Shown: positions 32,482 through 44,268, counted from the first letter of the stretch. The stretch is 64,000 bases of DNA from Mycobacterium sp. IS-1264 (GCF_001954195.1 NZ_MBES01000010.1:106934-170933); one strand, 5' to 3'. A program made the numbers and translations. The notes: a model not told the origin generated them from the sequence alone.

Positions 32482-33360
32482 TCACTTGACGGGCTGAGCG
32501 TATTGGTGCGGTTTTGGTTGCCGCAAGGTCGTCACGTCCACCCGGTCGGCCTGCTGCACCGACATCCGCGCACCGACGCGCTTGATGCTGTCCTCGGCGC
32601 CGCCCGGAATGTTCATCGCGGCGGCCAGCGTGGGCGGATCGCCAATCGCCAGAATCGAATACGGCGGCGACAGCGTCTTGCCATCGATCGTCAACGAGCC
32701 GGGCGTGCCCACCACCCAGGTGTCGACGCCCACCCGCACCGACTGGTGTGCGTCGTTGGTCTCGACCGCCTCGGCGCCGGCGGCACGCAACTCGTTGATC
32801 ACGTCGAGCATGGCCTCGGGTGACACCCCGGGGCCGGGGTCGTCGATCGTGACGGTGACGCCGGGCCCGGTGGCGCCGACGGAGCCGACCAGAATGGACA
32901 GCGCGGCCAGCCGGGCCTGAGCGCTTTGGATGGCGGCCTGGTCGGTGTTGCCCGACGCCTGCAGTTGATTCAGTGTGTTCTGCAGTTCGGCGACTTCGGT
33001 GTTCAGCGTGGCCTCGCGCTGCCGCAACGAATCCAGCAGCACCAACAGGTCCGCGGGCCGCGCCGTGTCCAGCGAGTCACCCGATTTCGTCTGGCGGACC
33101 TGGGTGATGATGGCGAGCCCCAGCACCAGGCACAGCAGGGCCGCCAATATTCCGAACAAGAGCCGGGAGCGCCCGGCCCGCAGCAGCCCGGACCATCCGG
33201 TCCGCCGCACCGACCCGATCTCGGGGCGCGGGCTGTCCGACGGCAATTCGTGGCGGCCGCGCTGGGCGTCGTCGGCCTTGTGCTCACCTTCGGAGTGGCC
33301 GTGCCGGGTTGGCGCGTCACGCCTTTCGTCGCGGGCGTCCTCTGGCGGCTCCTGGCTCAC
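32482..33360 (-). CDS. DUF881 membrane protein, Rv1825-like
   Basis: A 292-residue protein with a charged cytoplasmic N-terminus (about 1-65), one membrane helix ([20 protein letters not shown]) at about 68-88, a predicted coiled-coil segment ([20 protein letters not shown] and following) and the DUF881 domain ([14 protein letters not shown] to the end). DUF881 proteins resemble division- or YlxW-like proteins in Gram-positives, but the role is unproven. The start is GTG. It is paralogous to the Rv1823-type protein two genes upstream. Confidence 0.85.
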   Translation of the reverse strand: MSQEPPEDARDERRDAPTRHGHSEGEHKADDAQRGRHELPSDSPRPEIGSVRRTGWSGLLRAGRSRLLFGILAALLCLVLGLAIITQVRQTKSGDSLDTARPADLLVLLDSLRQREATLNTEVAELQNTLNQLQASGNTDQAAIQSAQARLAALSILVGSVGATGPGVTVTIDDPGPGVSPEAMLDVINELRAAGAEAVETNDAHQSVRVGVDTWVVGTPGSLTIDGKTLSPPYSILAIGDPPTLAAAMNIPGGAEDSIKRVGARMSVQQADRVDVTTLRQPKPHQYAQPVK

Positions 33361-33459
33361 GCTGACCCCACCTGGGTCATAGCGCCGCTCCTCCTCATCG
33401 CTGGTCCCCCTCGCCGCTGCGCGGCTGGGGGCGCCCCCACTGCATCGTCGCCGGCGCGG

Positions 33460-33792
33460 TCATGCCCCGAACAGCCGTCGCCGCAGCGCGGCCGCGTTGC
33501 CGAAAATGCGTATACCCAACACGACGATGATGGCCGTGGACAACTGCGTGCCCACGCCCAGTTGATCGCCGACGTACACGATGAGTGCCGCGACGAAGAC
33601 GTTGAAGACGAACGACACCACGAAAACCTTCGGATCGAAGATCCGCTCGAGATAGGCGCGCAGCCCGCCGAACACCGCGTCGAGCGCGGCGACCACTGCG
33701 ATGGGCAGATACGGTTGGACGACCTCGGGCACGGCGGGATGGAAGACCAAACCCAGCACGATGCCGAGCGCCAGCGCCGCGATACCGATCAT
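33460..33792 (-). CDS. Small basic membrane protein (DUF1290/Sbp family), Rv1824-like
   Basis: A 110-residue protein with three or four membrane helices (MIGIAALALGIVLGLVFHP, then YLPIAVVAALDAVFGGLRAY, then VFVVSFVFNVFVAALIVYVG) and a basic C-terminus RRRLFGA. It matches the Sbp family lying between DUF881 genes in Gram-positives. ATG 33792 after GAGAAAAG is preferred; a TTG at 33819 in frame would overlap the upstream stop. The DUF881-Sbp-DUF881 order suggests one membrane complex. Confidence 0.85.
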   Translation of the reverse strand: MIGIAALALGIVLGLVFHPAVPEVVQPYLPIAVVAALDAVFGGLRAYLERIFDPKVFVVSFVFNVFVAALIVYVGDQLGVGTQLSTAIIVVLGIRIFGNAAALRRRLFGA

Positions 33793-33808
33793 GCGAGGAC
33801 TTTTCTCA

Positions 33809-34732
33809 CTAGGGCCCAATCTGCTTGGCGAACTTGACTTCCCGGACCGACCCGGCCGGCAGCGACAGACCGTCGGAGACGTTCACGGTGACGCCGACGC
33901 CGTAGGAGATCTCCAGCAGCCTAAGACGCTGTCGTCCCGGGCTGCCGTCGAAGACGTCGCGCATCGAGCGCGGCGGCCCCACAGCGAGGATGGTGTACGG
34001 GCTGCCGGTTGGGTTGTTGTCGACGAGGATCGCTCCTCCGGCCTGCCGGATCGTTACATTCGGCCCGATCCGAACGCCGCCGACCGAAATGGCTTCGGCG
34101 CCGCTGGCCCACAACGAGTTGACGACGAGCTGTAGGTCGCGGTCGAGGATGATCTGCCGGCTGCCGGTCACTCGCTGTTTGGACACGTCGGAAAGATTGG
34201 GGCTGGCACCGGGCTCGGTCACGGTGACGGTCAGGCCGGGCCCGATGATCGGGGTGCTCGCCGCGGCCAGGCCGAGCGCGTCCAGGCGGGTCAGCAGCCG
34301 CTGTCCCTCGGCGTTGTCGGCCAGCGCGTGTCGCTGGACATCGTCGACCTGTGTCGAGAGCGCGGCGCGCCGCTTGGACAGCCGGGCGGCCGTGTCCTCG
34401 GTCGAGCGGACGCTGCGCACCAGCAGCTGTTGGGCGGAGCGCACACCGGGTTCGACCGAGCGGGCCTGAGCGACCGCGGCGGCGAACACGGTGGCGACCA
34501 GCATCGCCGCCAGGGCCTGCCAGAGCCAACCGAATACGCGCGCCCGCGCGGGCTGGGGTGTGGCGGTGCGGCTACGTCTTTCGGCCGCGGCGGCGTACCC
34601 GGGATCCAGGTGTTCCGATAGCAGGGCGCGCAGCAGCGACGGCACCGGTATCAGCGTCGGCCGGGCCGCCTCGTGGGCGCTGCGGCCGGCGTTGGGGTCG
34701 TAGCCGCCGAGCAGGCGGTCGGGTTCAGCCAT
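33809..34732 (-). CDS. DUF881 membrane protein, Rv1823-like
   Basis: A 307-residue protein. A cytoplasmic N-terminus (1-68), a single membrane helix ([20 protein letters not shown]), a short coiled coil ([20 protein letters not shown]) and a DUF881 domain ([14 protein letters not shown] to the C-terminus) are visible. It overlaps the pgsA2 stop by 8 bp. It is paralogous to the Rv1825-type protein; the two probably act as a pair with the small basic protein between them. Confidence 0.86.
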   Translation of the reverse strand: MAEPDRLLGGYDPNAGRSAHEAARPTLIPVPSLLRALLSEHLDPGYAAAAERRSRTATPQPARARVFGWLWQALAAMLVATVFAAAVAQARSVEPGVRSAQQLLVRSVRSTEDTAARLSKRRAALSTQVDDVQRHALADNAEGQRLLTRLDALGLAAASTPIIGPGLTVTVTEPGASPNLSDVSKQRVTGSRQIILDRDLQLVVNSLWASGAEAISVGGVRIGPNVTIRQAGGAILVDNNPTGSPYTILAVGPPRSMRDVFDGSPGRQRLRLLEISYGVGVTVNVSDGLSLPAGSVREVKFAKQIGP

Positions 34733-35324
34733 GCGCGCCCGCTTTGAGCGTGGGCATCCGGCGCACGACCAACGTCAGCTGCACGACGTACAGCACGAAC
34801 GCCCACAGGTAGGTGTAGAGGCCCCAGATCAAAAATGCCCATCCGATGGCGCCGATCACGCGGCTCCACAACGCGTCCCAGGTGCCCAGCAGGACGAGCG
34901 GGAAGCCGGACATCAGGGCGAAGGTGGCGGCCTTGCCGACGTACGTCACCGGCAGCGCCGACAGCCCGCGGCTTCGCAGCAGGGGCAGGCTCGCGGCCAG
35001 CAGCCCGTCGCGCACCAGCAGCGTGACGACGAACCACCAGGGCAGGACGCCGGCGATCGCCATGACGACGGGCACGGTGACCATGTAGAGGCGATCGACG
35101 GCCGGGTCCAGCAGGACACCCAGCCGCGACGACTGGTTCAGCGCCCGCGCGATCTTGCCGTCGGCCCAGTCGGAGGCGCCGCTGAACATCAGGATGGCGA
35201 CCGCCCAACCGTCGGCATGCGCGAACACCAGCGCGTAGACGAACACCGGGATGAGCGCCAGGCGGATCGCGCTGAGCAAGTTGGGCACGGTCAGTACCCG
35301 GTCGGGCGGAGGCACGTGCTCCAT
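34725..35324 (-). CDS. pgsA2: CDP-alcohol phosphatidyltransferase PgsA2
   Basis: A 199-residue polytopic membrane enzyme with the full CDP-alcohol transferase motif D-x2-DG-x2-AR-x8-G-x3-D-x3-D in [18 protein letters not shown] followed by VLLDPAVD, residues about 47-72. The family joins CDP-diacylglycerol to an alcohol such as glycerol-3-P; the acceptor for this paralogue is not established. The frame opens 35 codons further upstream, but ATG 35324 matches the family start. It heads the DUF881/Sbp/gcvH run. Confidence 0.88.
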   Translation of the reverse strand: MEHVPPPDRVLTVPNLLSAIRLALIPVFVYALVFAHADGWAVAILMFSGASDWADGKIARALNQSSRLGVLLDPAVDRLYMVTVPVVMAIAGVLPWWFVVTLLVRDGLLAASLPLLRSRGLSALPVTYVGKAATFALMSGFPLVLLGTWDALWSRVIGAIGWAFLIWGLYTYLWAFVLYVVQLTLVVRRMPTLKAGAHG

Positions 35325-35353
35325 GAGCCGTGACCTTAGCCGGGAGACGATGG

Positions 35354-35430
35354 GGTCCGCAGCGCGGACCACGCCCGGCGAGCGTGCGGCTGGCCGCACA
35401 CTCGGGCACCGGCGTGCGGCTGGACGCACG
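35354..35430. repeat. Three consecutive hairpins between secA2 and pgsA2
   Basis: GGTCCGC-agc-GCGGACC (35354-35370), the 16-bp palindrome GTGCGGCTGGCCGCAC (35384-35399) and CGTGCG-gctgga-CGCACG (35413-35430) follow each other. The last two are direct repeats of GCGTGCGGCTGG. No T-run follows on the minus strand, so they may act as a mycobacterial-type terminator or RNA-end block after secA2, or as extragenic palindromes. Confidence 0.6.
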
Positions 35431-35449
35431 TTGGCGCCCGGATCGGGAC

Positions 35450-37786
35450 CTAGCGGAATACCCCGGGCAGGCTCAGGGTCGCGAGCGTGTCATCCGAAAG
35501 CGGGTTGTCGTTGACCATGTAGGTCCACGTCGACGTCGGACGGGCCAGCTTCGACAGATCCAATCCCGGCTCCTCTTCGAGCACGTTCGCGGTTTCGAAC
35601 GTCTGCTGCGCCGCCTCGATCGCGTCCGCGGCCAGCGAGGCGAACGCGTCGACCGCCAACCGGTGGAACTCGTCCAGCGGATTTTGCCGGCCCAGCGCGC
35701 GCAGGTGAATGCTCTCGCGGATGTCGGCCAGGTACGCCAGATGGTCGGCCCAGCCGCGGTCGAGGTGATACAGCATGATCAGCCGGCAGATCGTCTCGAG
35801 GCGGTCGTCGGCCTCGTCCTCGGGCATCGCCTTGGCCAGCTCTTCATACCGTTTGGGCGCGAGCTCGGCGAGCTCGTCGCGCGCGGTTGTGGTGCGCAGC
35901 AACGTGTTTCGCCGGTCGACGATGATGGCGCGCTGCTGGGCGATCAGCTGGTTGTAGCGCCAGGTGTTCGCGTGCACGTCGAGCATCCGGCCCTCGGCGA
36001 CGCGCTGGGCGTGATCGAGCAGCCCGGCCGCCTTGGGGCTGACGATCCGGCCGTCCCCATCGGTTTCCATGGGCAGCTTGTTGCGGTCGAGGTTGGCCGC
36101 CACGACGTCGTCTTCCCAGCTCGAGAAGAACACCGACGAGCCGGGGTCGCCTTGGCGTCCGGCGCGCCCGCGCAGCTGGTTGTCCAGCCGCTCGGTGTGA
36201 TGGCGCCCGGTGCCGACCACGTGCAGCCCGCCCAGTTCGGCGACCCTGTCGTGGTCGGCTTCGTCGGATCCGCCCAGCCGGATATCGGTTCCGCGCCCGG
36301 CCATCTGCGTGGACACCGTGACCGACTCGTACTTGCCGGCCTCGGCGATCACCTGCGCCTCCTCGGCATCGTTCTTCGCGTTCAGCACCACCGCGGGCAC
36401 GCCGCGGCGCAGCAGCCGTTCGTGCAGCTCCTCGGACTCGGCGACGTCGCGGGTGCCGACCAGCATCGGTTGCCCGGTTTGGTGCACCTCGGCGATGTGC
36501 TCCACGATCGCGTCGTTCTTGGCCGCGGCGGTGATATAGACCCGGTCCGACTCGTCCTCGCGAATGTTGGGCTCATTGGGCGGAATCGGTGACACTCCGA
36601 GCTTGTAGAACTGGCGCAGCTGCTCACCGGCGGCCAGCGCGGTGCCGGTCATCCCGCACACGGTGGTGTAGCGGTTGATCAGCGCCTGCACCGTGATGGT
36701 GTCGAGCACCTCGCCCGTCTCGGTGGTCTCAATGCCTTCCTTCGCTTCGACGGCGGCCTGCAGGCCGTCCGGCCAGCGCTGCAGTTGGGCGATGCGGCCG
36801 CGCGCGGCGTTGATCAGGTGCACGGCGTCGTCGCGAACGATGTAGTGCACGTCGCGCTGCAGCAGCACATGGGCGTGCAGCGCCACGTTGACCTCGGTGA
36901 GCGTGGTGCCGACGTGTTCCTCGGAGTAGAGGTCGATGCCGCCGAGCGCCTTCTCGACTTTGCGCGCACCGACCTCGGTCAGGTGGACGTTGCGGCTGTC
37001 GGCGTCGGTGTCGTAGTCGGTTTCGGCGTCGAGCTCACCGACCAGCTTGATGATCTCCAGCCGCGGCGTCTCCCGGTGCGTCGTGCCGGCCAGCACCAGC
37101 GGCACCAGCGCCTCGTCGACCAGAACGGAGTCGGCCTCATCGATAAGGGCCACATCGGGATTCGGCGACACCAGGTCGGCAACGTCGGTCACCAGCTGGT
37201 CCCGCAGCACGTCGAAGCCGATCTCGTTGACGGAGGCGTACGTGACGTCGCAGTCGTAGGCGGCCCTGCGTTCCTCGCTGGTCGACTCCGCGGTGATCCA
37301 GCCGACCGTCAACCCCATGGCCTCCAGCAGCGGCCCCATCCACTCGGCGTCGCGGCGGGCCAGGTAGTCGTTGATGGTCACGACGTGCACGTGCCGGCCG
37401 GCGATCGCGTAACCGGCCGCCGCGATGGCCCCGGCCAGCGTCTTGCCCTCACCGGTGGCCATCTCGATCACGTCGCCGTCAAGCATGCGCAGCGCGCCCA
37501 GCAGCTGAACATCGAACGGCCGCAACGCCGTTGACCGTTCGGCGGCTTCCCGGGCGATCGCGAGGAACTGCGCGATGTCGTCGGATTCGGCGAGATCGTC
37601 GAGGTTGAGCAGTCCCGCCGCCTTACGCAGCTGCTCGTCGGTGAGGCCGGCGGCTTCCTCGTCGTACTCCGACGAGGCGGTCACCTGAGCGAGCGAACGG
37701 CTTCGGTCCTTTTCGGTGCTGGCGCCCAGCAGCCGCCAAAATCGGCTGCTCAGCCGGCCAGGTTCAGCGCGGGTGGTCTTTGGCAC
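35450..37786 (-). CDS. secA2: Accessory preprotein translocase ATPase SecA2
   Basis: A 778-residue DEAD-type motor. Walker A is in [20 protein letters not shown] near residue 113, the Walker B DEAD is changed to LIDEADSVL near 215, and the helicase motif [13 protein letters not shown] lies near 495. It is shorter than SecA1, lacking the long C-terminal linker, as expected for SecA2, which exports a small set of proteins including some without signal peptides. The start is GTG. The 808-residue Mtb form as I recall it is slightly longer at the N-terminus. Confidence 0.94.
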   Translation of the reverse strand: MPKTTRAEPGRLSSRFWRLLGASTEKDRSRSLAQVTASSEYDEEAAGLTDEQLRKAAGLLNLDDLAESDDIAQFLAIAREAAERSTALRPFDVQLLGALRMLDGDVIEMATGEGKTLAGAIAAAGYAIAGRHVHVVTINDYLARRDAEWMGPLLEAMGLTVGWITAESTSEERRAAYDCDVTYASVNEIGFDVLRDQLVTDVADLVSPNPDVALIDEADSVLVDEALVPLVLAGTTHRETPRLEIIKLVGELDAETDYDTDADSRNVHLTEVGARKVEKALGGIDLYSEEHVGTTLTEVNVALHAHVLLQRDVHYIVRDDAVHLINAARGRIAQLQRWPDGLQAAVEAKEGIETTETGEVLDTITVQALINRYTTVCGMTGTALAAGEQLRQFYKLGVSPIPPNEPNIREDESDRVYITAAAKNDAIVEHIAEVHQTGQPMLVGTRDVAESEELHERLLRRGVPAVVLNAKNDAEEAQVIAEAGKYESVTVSTQMAGRGTDIRLGGSDEADHDRVAELGGLHVVGTGRHHTERLDNQLRGRAGRQGDPGSSVFFSSWEDDVVAANLDRNKLPMETDGDGRIVSPKAAGLLDHAQRVAEGRMLDVHANTWRYNQLIAQQRAIIVDRRNTLLRTTTARDELAELAPKRYEELAKAMPEDEADDRLETICRLIMLYHLDRGWADHLAYLADIRESIHLRALGRQNPLDEFHRLAVDAFASLAADAIEAAQQTFETANVLEEEPGLDLSKLARPTSTWTYMVNDNPLSDDTLATLSLPGVFR

Positions 37787-37831
37787 AGGTCAACGGTACG
37801 TGAACCCTCAGCCGCCTCCGGTGACGAGCCG

Positions 37832-39469
37832 TCAGGCCAGGTTGGACCGGCGTGGGTAGGCGATGCTCGGATCGGTGAGCACGTTGACGACGGCGGGCAG
37901 GCCGCTGCCGAAGGCACGCTCCAGCGCGGGCCGCAGCTCGGCGGGCGCCGACACCAGCTCACCATGGCCGCCCAGCGCGCGCACCACCTCGTCGTAGCGC
38001 GTGCCCGGACGCAACTCCGCGACCACCGAATAGCCGTAAATCGCCTCCATCGGGTGCTTTTCGAGGGCCCAGATTCCGTTGTTGCCGATCACCGACACGA
38101 CCGGCACGTTGTGTCGCACTAGGGTGTCCCACTCCATGCCGCTGAACCCGAAGGCGCCGTCACCCTGCAGCAGGACGACCTGGCGGTCGGGGTGGGCCAG
38201 CTTGGCGGCCAGGGCGTAGCCGGGGCCGGAACCCAGGCAGCCGAACGGGCCGCTGTCCAGCCAGCAGCCCGGCAGGTAGCTGTCGATCACGCGGCCCGCG
38301 TAGGACCCGAAATCGCCGGCGTCGATGACCACGATGGCGTCGCGGTCCAGCAGGGGGGCCAGCTCGGCGTACACCCGCATCGGGTGCAGCGGCGTGCGAT
38401 CGTCGCCGCGCTCGGCTGTTTCGGAGCCACGCGCCGCGGTTTCGGCGGTGCGCAGCTCGGCGATCCAGTCCCGATGCTCCCCCGGCCCGGCCAGCGTCGA
38501 CAGGATCGACGTGAGGTCGCCGTAGAGACCGGCCGCGACCGGCCGCGGATGTTCGCGCGTCGGTTCGGCACGATCCGCCACGACGAGCCGGGTCTGCGGC
38601 CCGAACACCTTGCCGAATCCCAGCCGAAAATCCATGGGCACGCCGACGACCAGCGCCGCGTCCGCCTCGCCCAGCGCTTTGGCCCGGGCCCGCGAGAACG
38701 CCAACGGGTGGTCGGCCGGCACCACGCCGCGGGCCATCCCGTTCATCAGCACCGGGATCTGCCGCTCCTCGGCGAGACGCAGCAGCGCCGCCTCCGCGTG
38801 CCCCCACCACACGTTGGTGCCCGCCATGATCACCGGCCGGTGTGCCGTGGCGAGCAGGTCCGCGGCGCGCTCGAGCGCGGCGCCGTCGGGAGCGGGGCCC
38901 GGCGGCATGTCGGCCAGTGCGCCGGGGCGGCCGGGGTCCTCGGATGCGGCGAACACGTGGTCCATCGGGAAGTCGACAAATCCCACGCCCGAGGGGGCAC
39001 CGATCGCCGCGCGCAACGCTTCGTCGACGAGCAGCCCTGCAGCCTCGGCGGATTGCGCGGTGGCCGCGAACCGAGCCAACGGCGCCACGAACGGCACGTG
39101 GTCGATCTCCTGCAGCGAACCCATGCCCCAGCGCCCAGCGGGCGCGCGGCCACCCAGCACCACCAGTGGCGACTGGTTTTGCTGCGCGGCCGCCATCGCG
39201 CTCATGCCGTTGGTGACGCCCGGACCAGCGGTGAGCGCCGCCACGCCGGGGACCCTGGTCACCTTCGACCAGCCCTCGGCGGCAAAGGTCGCCGTCTGCT
39301 CGTGCCGGGTGTCGATCAGCCGGATACCCTCGTCACGGCAGCCGTCGTAGATGGAAAACAGGTGGCCGCCGGACAACGTGAAAATGGTGTCGATTCCGCT
39401 GGCCTTGAGCCGGCGTGCGATGAGCCGGCCGGCATGCACGGTCTGGCTTGACGGAGCGTCGATGCTCAT
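37832..39469 (-). CDS. ilvG: Acetolactate synthase-like ThDP enzyme
   Basis: A 545-residue thiamine-diphosphate enzyme. The catalytic Glu lies in [17 protein letters not shown] near residue 58 and the ThDP motif spans [19 protein letters not shown] to GNN near 440-470. Mtb ilvG is annotated as acetolactate synthase, but the family also includes oxalyl-CoA decarboxylase and 2-hydroxyacyl-CoA lyase, so a role in branched-chain amino-acid synthesis is uncertain. ATG 39469 is 95 bp from the divergent bacA start. Confidence 0.88.
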   Translation of the reverse strand: MSIDAPSSQTVHAGRLIARRLKASGIDTIFTLSGGHLFSIYDGCRDEGIRLIDTRHEQTATFAAEGWSKVTRVPGVAALTAGPGVTNGMSAMAAAQQNQSPLVVLGGRAPAGRWGMGSLQEIDHVPFVAPLARFAATAQSAEAAGLLVDEALRAAIGAPSGVGFVDFPMDHVFAASEDPGRPGALADMPPGPAPDGAALERAADLLATAHRPVIMAGTNVWWGHAEAALLRLAEERQIPVLMNGMARGVVPADHPLAFSRARAKALGEADAALVVGVPMDFRLGFGKVFGPQTRLVVADRAEPTREHPRPVAAGLYGDLTSILSTLAGPGEHRDWIAELRTAETAARGSETAERGDDRTPLHPMRVYAELAPLLDRDAIVVIDAGDFGSYAGRVIDSYLPGCWLDSGPFGCLGSGPGYALAAKLAHPDRQVVLLQGDGAFGFSGMEWDTLVRHNVPVVSVIGNNGIWALEKHPMEAIYGYSVVAELRPGTRYDEVVRALGGHGELVSAPAELRPALERAFGSGLPAVVNVLTDPSIAYPRRSNLA

Positions 39470-39564
39470 CCAGGCAGCCTATCCACACTGCCTCGGGTAA
39501 TTTCGCGGGGAAGTGCCCACCATGAGGCTCCGCCGGATGCCTCGGTAGCAAGGAGACGTCGAAG

Positions 39565-41484
39565 TTGGACCCCAAGCCGTTCAAGGAATCCATCAACTGG
39601 TCGGCTGCGCTCCATGACTCCCTGCGCTGGCTGGGCGAAGCCTGGGCGATCAGCGCGGTGTGCCTGATCGTCGTGCTGGTCGTGATCAGGTATGTGACGG
39701 TCTGGGGCCGCCAGTATTGGCGGATCACCAGGGGTTACTTCGTCGGTCCGCAGGCCGTCAAGGTCTGGCTGATGCTGGGCGTGCTGCTGCTGTTGGTCCT
39801 GCTGTCCGTGCGCCTCGCCGTGCTGCTGAGTTACCAGAGCAACGATCTGTTCACATCCCTGCAGACCGCGTTCGAAGGCATTGCGGCGGGCGACGCCAGG
39901 GTGAAAAACTCTGGTATTCACGGCTTTTGGATGTCGCTGTGGCATTTCAGTGTGTTGGCAACCATCTTCATCGCCCGCATCCTGGTCGACATCTATCTGA
40001 CGCAGCGCTTCATCATCGCGTGGCGTGTCTGGCTGACCGCCCACCTCACCGACGACTGGCTCGACGGCAGGGCCTACTACCGGGATCTGTTCATCGACAA
40101 CACCATCGACAACCCAGATCAGCGGATCCAACAAGACGTCGACATCTTCACGGCCGGGGTCGGTCCGACCCCCAACATCCCGTCCAACGAGACGCAGAAC
40201 ACTTTGTTGTTCGGCGCCGTGCGTGCGGTGGCTTCGGTGATTTCGTTCGCGGCGATCCTCTGGAACCTCTCCGGCGGCCTGAACATTTTCGGCTTCACGC
40301 TGCCGCGCGCGATGTTCTGGGTCGTCGTGGTCTACGTCTTCATCGCGACCGTCGTCGCGTTCTGGCTGGGGCGTCCGCTGATCTGGCTCAGCTTCAACAA
40401 CGAGAAGCTCAACGCGGCATTCCGGTACGCGCTGGTGCGGTTGCGCGATGCCGCCGAGGCGGTGGGCTTCTATCGCGGCGAACGAGTGGAGCGCACGCAA
40501 CTGATGGGGCGCTTCACCCCGGTCATCACCAACTACCGCAGGTTCGTCCGCCGGACCATCATCTTCAACGGATGGAACTGGTCGATGTCGCAGGCAATCG
40601 TGCCGCTGCCGTGGATAATTCAGGCGCCGCGACTGTTCGCCGGCCAGATCGCCTTTGGCGATGTCGGGCAGACGGCGACCTCATTCGGCGAAATTCACGA
40701 CTCGCTGTCGTTCTTCCGCAACAACTACGACGCGTTCGCGGCGTTCCGGGCGGCGATCATCCGGTTGCACGGGCTCGTCGACGCCAACGCGCAAGGGCGC
40801 GAACTGCCTGCGGTCCTGGTCAAGCCGAGTCAAGAGGTGGCCGTCGAGCTCGCCGGCGTCGAGGTGCGCACTCCGGCCGGCGATCAATTGATCGATTCGC
40901 TTGACGTGCAACTGGATAGCGGGGAGGCGCTGGTGATCACGGGCCGTTCCGGCGCCGGCAAGACCACGCTGCTGCGCAGCCTCGCCGAACTGTGGCCGTA
41001 CGCCTCCGGGACGCTGTGCCGCCCGGAGGGTGACAACGCGACGATGTTCTTGTCGCAGTTGCCGTATGTGCCGCTGGGCACGTTGCGCACCGTTGTGTGC
41101 TATCCGAATTCCCCCGAGAACATCGCGGACGGCGTCCTGCGCGACGTGCTGAACAAGGTCGCGTTGGCCCCGCTCTATGACCGGCTCGATGAGGAGCAGG
41201 ATTGGGCCAAGGTGCTCTCCCCCGGTGAACAGCAGCGCGTCGCCTTCGCGCGCATTTTGCTCACCAGACCGCGGGCGGTCTTCCTCGACGAGGCCACCTC
41301 GGCGCTGGACGAGGGCCTGGAATTCGCGCTCTACCAGTTGCTCCGAAGCGAGCTGCCGGACTGCGTCGTGGTCAGCGTCAGCCACCGGCACACCGTGGAG
41401 CAGCACCACGGAAAACAGCTCCAGCTGCTCGGCGATGGGCAGTGGCGGCTCGGGCCGGTGGAAAAGGAGCCGGCGCCGGTCTAG
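39565..41484 (+). CDS. bacA: BacA/SbmA-type ABC transporter (vitamin B12 and hydrophilic solutes)
   Basis: A 639-residue exporter-fold importer, the same length as Rv1819c. An SbmA_BacA membrane domain with six helices (about 20-380) is fused to an ATPase domain with Walker [15 protein letters not shown] near 459, signature [14 protein letters not shown] near 552 and Walker [13 protein letters not shown] near 575. Mtb BacA imports vitamin B12, bleomycin and other bulky hydrophilic compounds. The start is TTG 39565 after AAGGAGACG. The stop interlocks with the next gene's stop in CTAG. PE_PGRS33, next in Mtb, is absent. Confidence 0.94.
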   Translation: MDPKPFKESINWSAALHDSLRWLGEAWAISAVCLIVVLVVIRYVTVWGRQYWRITRGYFVGPQAVKVWLMLGVLLLLVLLSVRLAVLLSYQSNDLFTSLQTAFEGIAAGDARVKNSGIHGFWMSLWHFSVLATIFIARILVDIYLTQRFIIAWRVWLTAHLTDDWLDGRAYYRDLFIDNTIDNPDQRIQQDVDIFTAGVGPTPNIPSNETQNTLLFGAVRAVASVISFAAILWNLSGGLNIFGFTLPRAMFWVVVVYVFIATVVAFWLGRPLIWLSFNNEKLNAAFRYALVRLRDAAEAVGFYRGERVERTQLMGRFTPVITNYRRFVRRTIIFNGWNWSMSQAIVPLPWIIQAPRLFAGQIAFGDVGQTATSFGEIHDSLSFFRNNYDAFAAFRAAIIRLHGLVDANAQGRELPAVLVKPSQEVAVELAGVEVRTPAGDQLIDSLDVQLDSGEALVITGRSGAGKTTLLRSLAELWPYASGTLCRPEGDNATMFLSQLPYVPLGTLRTVVCYPNSPENIADGVLRDVLNKVALAPLYDRLDEEQDWAKVLSPGEQQRVAFARILLTRPRAVFLDEATSALDEGLEFALYQLLRSELPDCVVVSVSHRHTVEQHHGKQLQLLGDGQWRLGPVEKEPAPV

Positions 41485-42941
41485 CGCGTCGCCGCGTGGG
41501 CCCCGGCCCGGCGGCCGAAGAACGAGCCTTCGCCCAGCTGCGTGCCGCTGGCGTAGCCCTTGCCGTCCTGGGCGATGTTCGACGCGCACGCCCCGACCGC
41601 GTACAGGCCCGGCACCACCGTGCCGTCGTCGCGCAGTACCTGCCCGTCCACGGACACGGCCAGCCCGCCGACGGTGAACCCGGCATACATGGCCTTGCCG
41701 AGCGACATGTCGAACGCCCCCCACGGCCCTTTGTCTTGCGGCGCAAGGAATTCCGGCTGCTTGTGAAAGTCGGGATCCTCGCCGCGAGCGGCATGGGTGT
41801 TGTACCGGTCCAGTGTCGCAACCAGGTTGCCCTCGGGGATTCCCAGCGCGGCTTCCATCTCCGCGACGCTCTCCCACCCGTCAATGAGCGGGACCAGCGG
41901 CATCTTGGGGTGTTCCAGGTGCGCCTCGTCGACGATCAGGTACGCCGCGCTGTCGGGCTGATCCATGATGAAACCCGAAGTCCTGGAATGGTAGGAATCC
42001 TCGGCGACGAACCGCTGCCCCAGCTTGTTGACGATGATCCCGGTCAGCAGGATCGACGGCGGGTATGGCGGCGCGGTGATGAAGATCTGATCCATGTGCT
42101 GGGTGGCGCCGCCGGCCGATACGCCCAACCGGATGCCCAGGCCGTCGTCATAGGTGTTGCCGAGCACGAACGGCTTCTCGGCCAGTTTCGGCGTGTACTT
42201 GGCTACCATGTCCGGGTTCATCACGAATCCCCCGGCAGCGATGATGACCGACTTTGCCTTGATCGCACCGGTTTCGGTGAACCGCTTCCACGTCACACCG
42301 GTCACCGCACCCGAGCCGTCCACGACGAGCTCGGTGGCCCCGGTCTCGTATCGGACTTGTACGCCCAGGCTCGCGGCCCGTTTGAGCAACAGGTCGATCA
42401 CCATGCTCGCGCCCCCGGTGTCGCCGGGCACGGGCACCTTGTGGCCGCGCGGCGCCGGCACCGCCTGCTCGAGGAACGGCCACACCTTCTCGTTGCCGGT
42501 GAACATCAACCCCTCGGTGTTGGGCTGGATCACCGCCTTCCCCGGAAAGTAGCTGCGCTCGAACTGGAAACCGAGGTCTTCCAGCCAATTGAAATGCTCG
42601 ACGCTGCCGTCGCAGTACGCACGAATCTTGGCCCGAGTAGCCTCGTCGGGTTGCCGGGACACCGCCACGAGGTATTTGTACATCTCTTCCGGCGAGTCGG
42701 GATTGCCGGTCGCCTGCTGGACCGCGGTGCCGCCACCGAGGTAAAAGTGGCCCCCCGCAAGCGAAGTGGTGCCGCCCGCCACGGCCGCCCGTTCGAGCAC
42801 CAGCACCCGCGCCCCAGCCGCGGCCGCGCTCACCGCCGCGCACCCACCGCCGATACCGAAACCGATCACGACCACGTCGACGTCATCCGACCACGACGTG
42901 ACCGTGCCCGCGTCGACGGTTGCTGGTATCTGGGTGCTCAC
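41481..42941 (-). CDS. FAD-dependent flavoprotein, 3-ketosteroid dehydrogenase/fumarate-reductase-like (Rv1817)
   Basis: A 486-residue FAD_binding_2 protein. The FAD motif [20 protein letters not shown] is near residue 22, the [16 protein letters not shown] stretch resembles KstD/fumarate reductase enzymes, and the closing motif [16 protein letters not shown] lies near 455. The substrate is unknown; related enzymes desaturate steroid rings or reduce alkenes. Its GTG start overlaps the VOC gene's stop by four bases (GTGA), so the two are one operon. Confidence 0.87.
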   Translation of the reverse strand: MSTQIPATVDAGTVTSWSDDVDVVVIGFGIGGGCAAVSAAAAGARVLVLERAAVAGGTTSLAGGHFYLGGGTAVQQATGNPDSPEEMYKYLVAVSRQPDEATRAKIRAYCDGSVEHFNWLEDLGFQFERSYFPGKAVIQPNTEGLMFTGNEKVWPFLEQAVPAPRGHKVPVPGDTGGASMVIDLLLKRAASLGVQVRYETGATELVVDGSGAVTGVTWKRFTETGAIKAKSVIIAAGGFVMNPDMVAKYTPKLAEKPFVLGNTYDDGLGIRLGVSAGGATQHMDQIFITAPPYPPSILLTGIIVNKLGQRFVAEDSYHSRTSGFIMDQPDSAAYLIVDEAHLEHPKMPLVPLIDGWESVAEMEAALGIPEGNLVATLDRYNTHAARGEDPDFHKQPEFLAPQDKGPWGAFDMSLGKAMYAGFTVGGLAVSVDGQVLRDDGTVVPGLYAVGACASNIAQDGKGYASGTQLGEGSFFGRRAGAHAATR

Positions 42942-43438
42942 CGTTGCTCCTGTTTGATGTATTCGTAAAACGCCCGCATTTCGGGCGAGACGTACGCGAT
43001 CTCCACGAACGGCACGCCCGCCTGCGGAGCCGACACGTAGGCGAACTGAATTCCGCCCGGCATCACGCCCTGCTGCACGACCGGCGCGCCGTGCCCGGCG
43101 GCATCGGTCAGCGCCGTGTCGAATTTCTCGGGGCTCTCGGCCTCGATACAGATGTGATGCAAACCCGGGCCCGAGTCGCGCAAAAAGTCACTATAGATAC
43201 TCTGCCCGCGGACCGGGGAGATCAGCTCCAACTGCATGTCACCGAGATAGCTCAGCGAGATGCTGGCGACGAAGTCGGCGGGCTCGCCGAGGTAGCTGCA
43301 CGCGTCCGGAGCAAAGTGCACGTCGGGGATCCGCACCCACTTCCGAACGCCTAAAAGGCCGGTGAGGGCCTTTTCGGTGGCATCTAGGTCCGGGGTAACC
43401 CATGCGATCTGCGTCGGCGACTGAGTGGGAGCGGTCAT
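42938..43438 (-). CDS. VOC/glyoxalase-superfamily protein
   Basis: A 166-residue two-module VOC protein with metal-ligand-like residues in WVTPDLDATEKALTGLLG, LQLELISPVRG and PGLHHICIEAE (His and Glu). The family includes glyoxalase I, extradiol dioxygenases and methylmalonyl-CoA epimerase. ATG 43438 is preferred over an upstream in-frame ATG because it begins the domain. It overlaps the flavoprotein start, suggesting that the two act on the same compound. I do not recall it at this place in Mtb. Confidence 0.8.
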   Translation of the reverse strand: MTAPTQSPTQIAWVTPDLDATEKALTGLLGVRKWVRIPDVHFAPDACSYLGEPADFVASISLSYLGDMQLELISPVRGQSIYSDFLRDSGPGLHHICIEAESPEKFDTALTDAAGHGAPVVQQGVMPGGIQFAYVSAPQAGVPFVEIAYVSPEMRAFYEYIKQEQR

Positions 43439-43566
43439 CGTTTGGCAGGATAGCCCAGTCCGCCGGCCGGCAGAAAGGGCCGGAAAGACTTTGCCGTAAT
43501 CCGGCATCCGCCGCCCGCCAGCGCGGGGTGAACACGTTCTAATTCGTGGCCGACCTCAGTGTCCGC

Positions 43567-44268
43567 TCAATGCTGGGCCAGCAGGTCCACCAGCAGCCGG
43601 AGCTGGGTGTCGAAGATCGCCTCGGGATCGGTCAGGGTGTCCGCGCCGTATTGCCCGAACACCTCGAGGCTGATCGCACCCAGCACGCCGGCCCAGAACA
43701 AAAAGCACTTGGCGATGACGGAATCGTCGCCGGGAAAACCAAATTCGTGGCGGATCCGTTCGAAGTCCGACGACATCGGTTGCGGCGCAACGGTTTCGGT
43801 CAGCCTGATGTCTCCGGTCGCGATCCCCGCGGCGATGGCGTCGAAGATGGCGCCCACCACGCGGGTGCCGACTCCGACAGTGCGCTCCGGCGGCGCGTGA
43901 TATCCGGGCACCGGGCTGCCGTAGAGCAGGGCCCACTGAGCCGGATGCGCCACGGCCCAACGCCGCGCCGCGCGCGCTATCGCGATGACGTCGTCACTCC
44001 AGGCCTCGCCCGCGGTGTCGCGGGCCCGGTCCACCGCGTCGGCCAGGTCGGAATAGGCGTCGATCAAGAGCAGGGTCAACAGCTCGTCGCGGCTGGACAC
44101 GTACCGGTAGACCGCCGAGGACACCATGCCCAGGTCGCGGGCGATCGCACGCAGCGACAGGCCGGCCGCGCCGCGATCGACCAGGTGGACCCGGCCCAGC
44201 TCGACGATGCGTGCCTCGATCTGCTCCCGCGACTCCTGGCGTTTGCCCACGTGACCAGTCTGACACAA
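43567..44268 (-). CDS. TetR-family regulator, Rv1816-like
   Basis: A 233-residue repressor. The HTH lies in LSLRAIARDLGMVSSAVYRY at residues about 38-57, followed by a helical ligand domain. The first codon in line with the Mtb protein is TTG 44268; GTG 44250 is the alternative. It faces a deazaflavin-type reductase gene across about 110 bp that contains a perfect GAGAGC/GCTCTC dyad, the usual TetR layout. The likely target is that reductase and itself. Confidence 0.88.
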   Translation of the reverse strand: MCQTGHVGKRQESREQIEARIVELGRVHLVDRGAAGLSLRAIARDLGMVSSAVYRYVSSRDELLTLLLIDAYSDLADAVDRARDTAGEAWSDDVIAIARAARRWAVAHPAQWALLYGSPVPGYHAPPERTVGVGTRVVGAIFDAIAAGIATGDIRLTETVAPQPMSSDFERIRHEFGFPGDDSVIAKCFLFWAGVLGAISLEVFGQYGADTLTDPEAIFDTQLRLLVDLLAQH

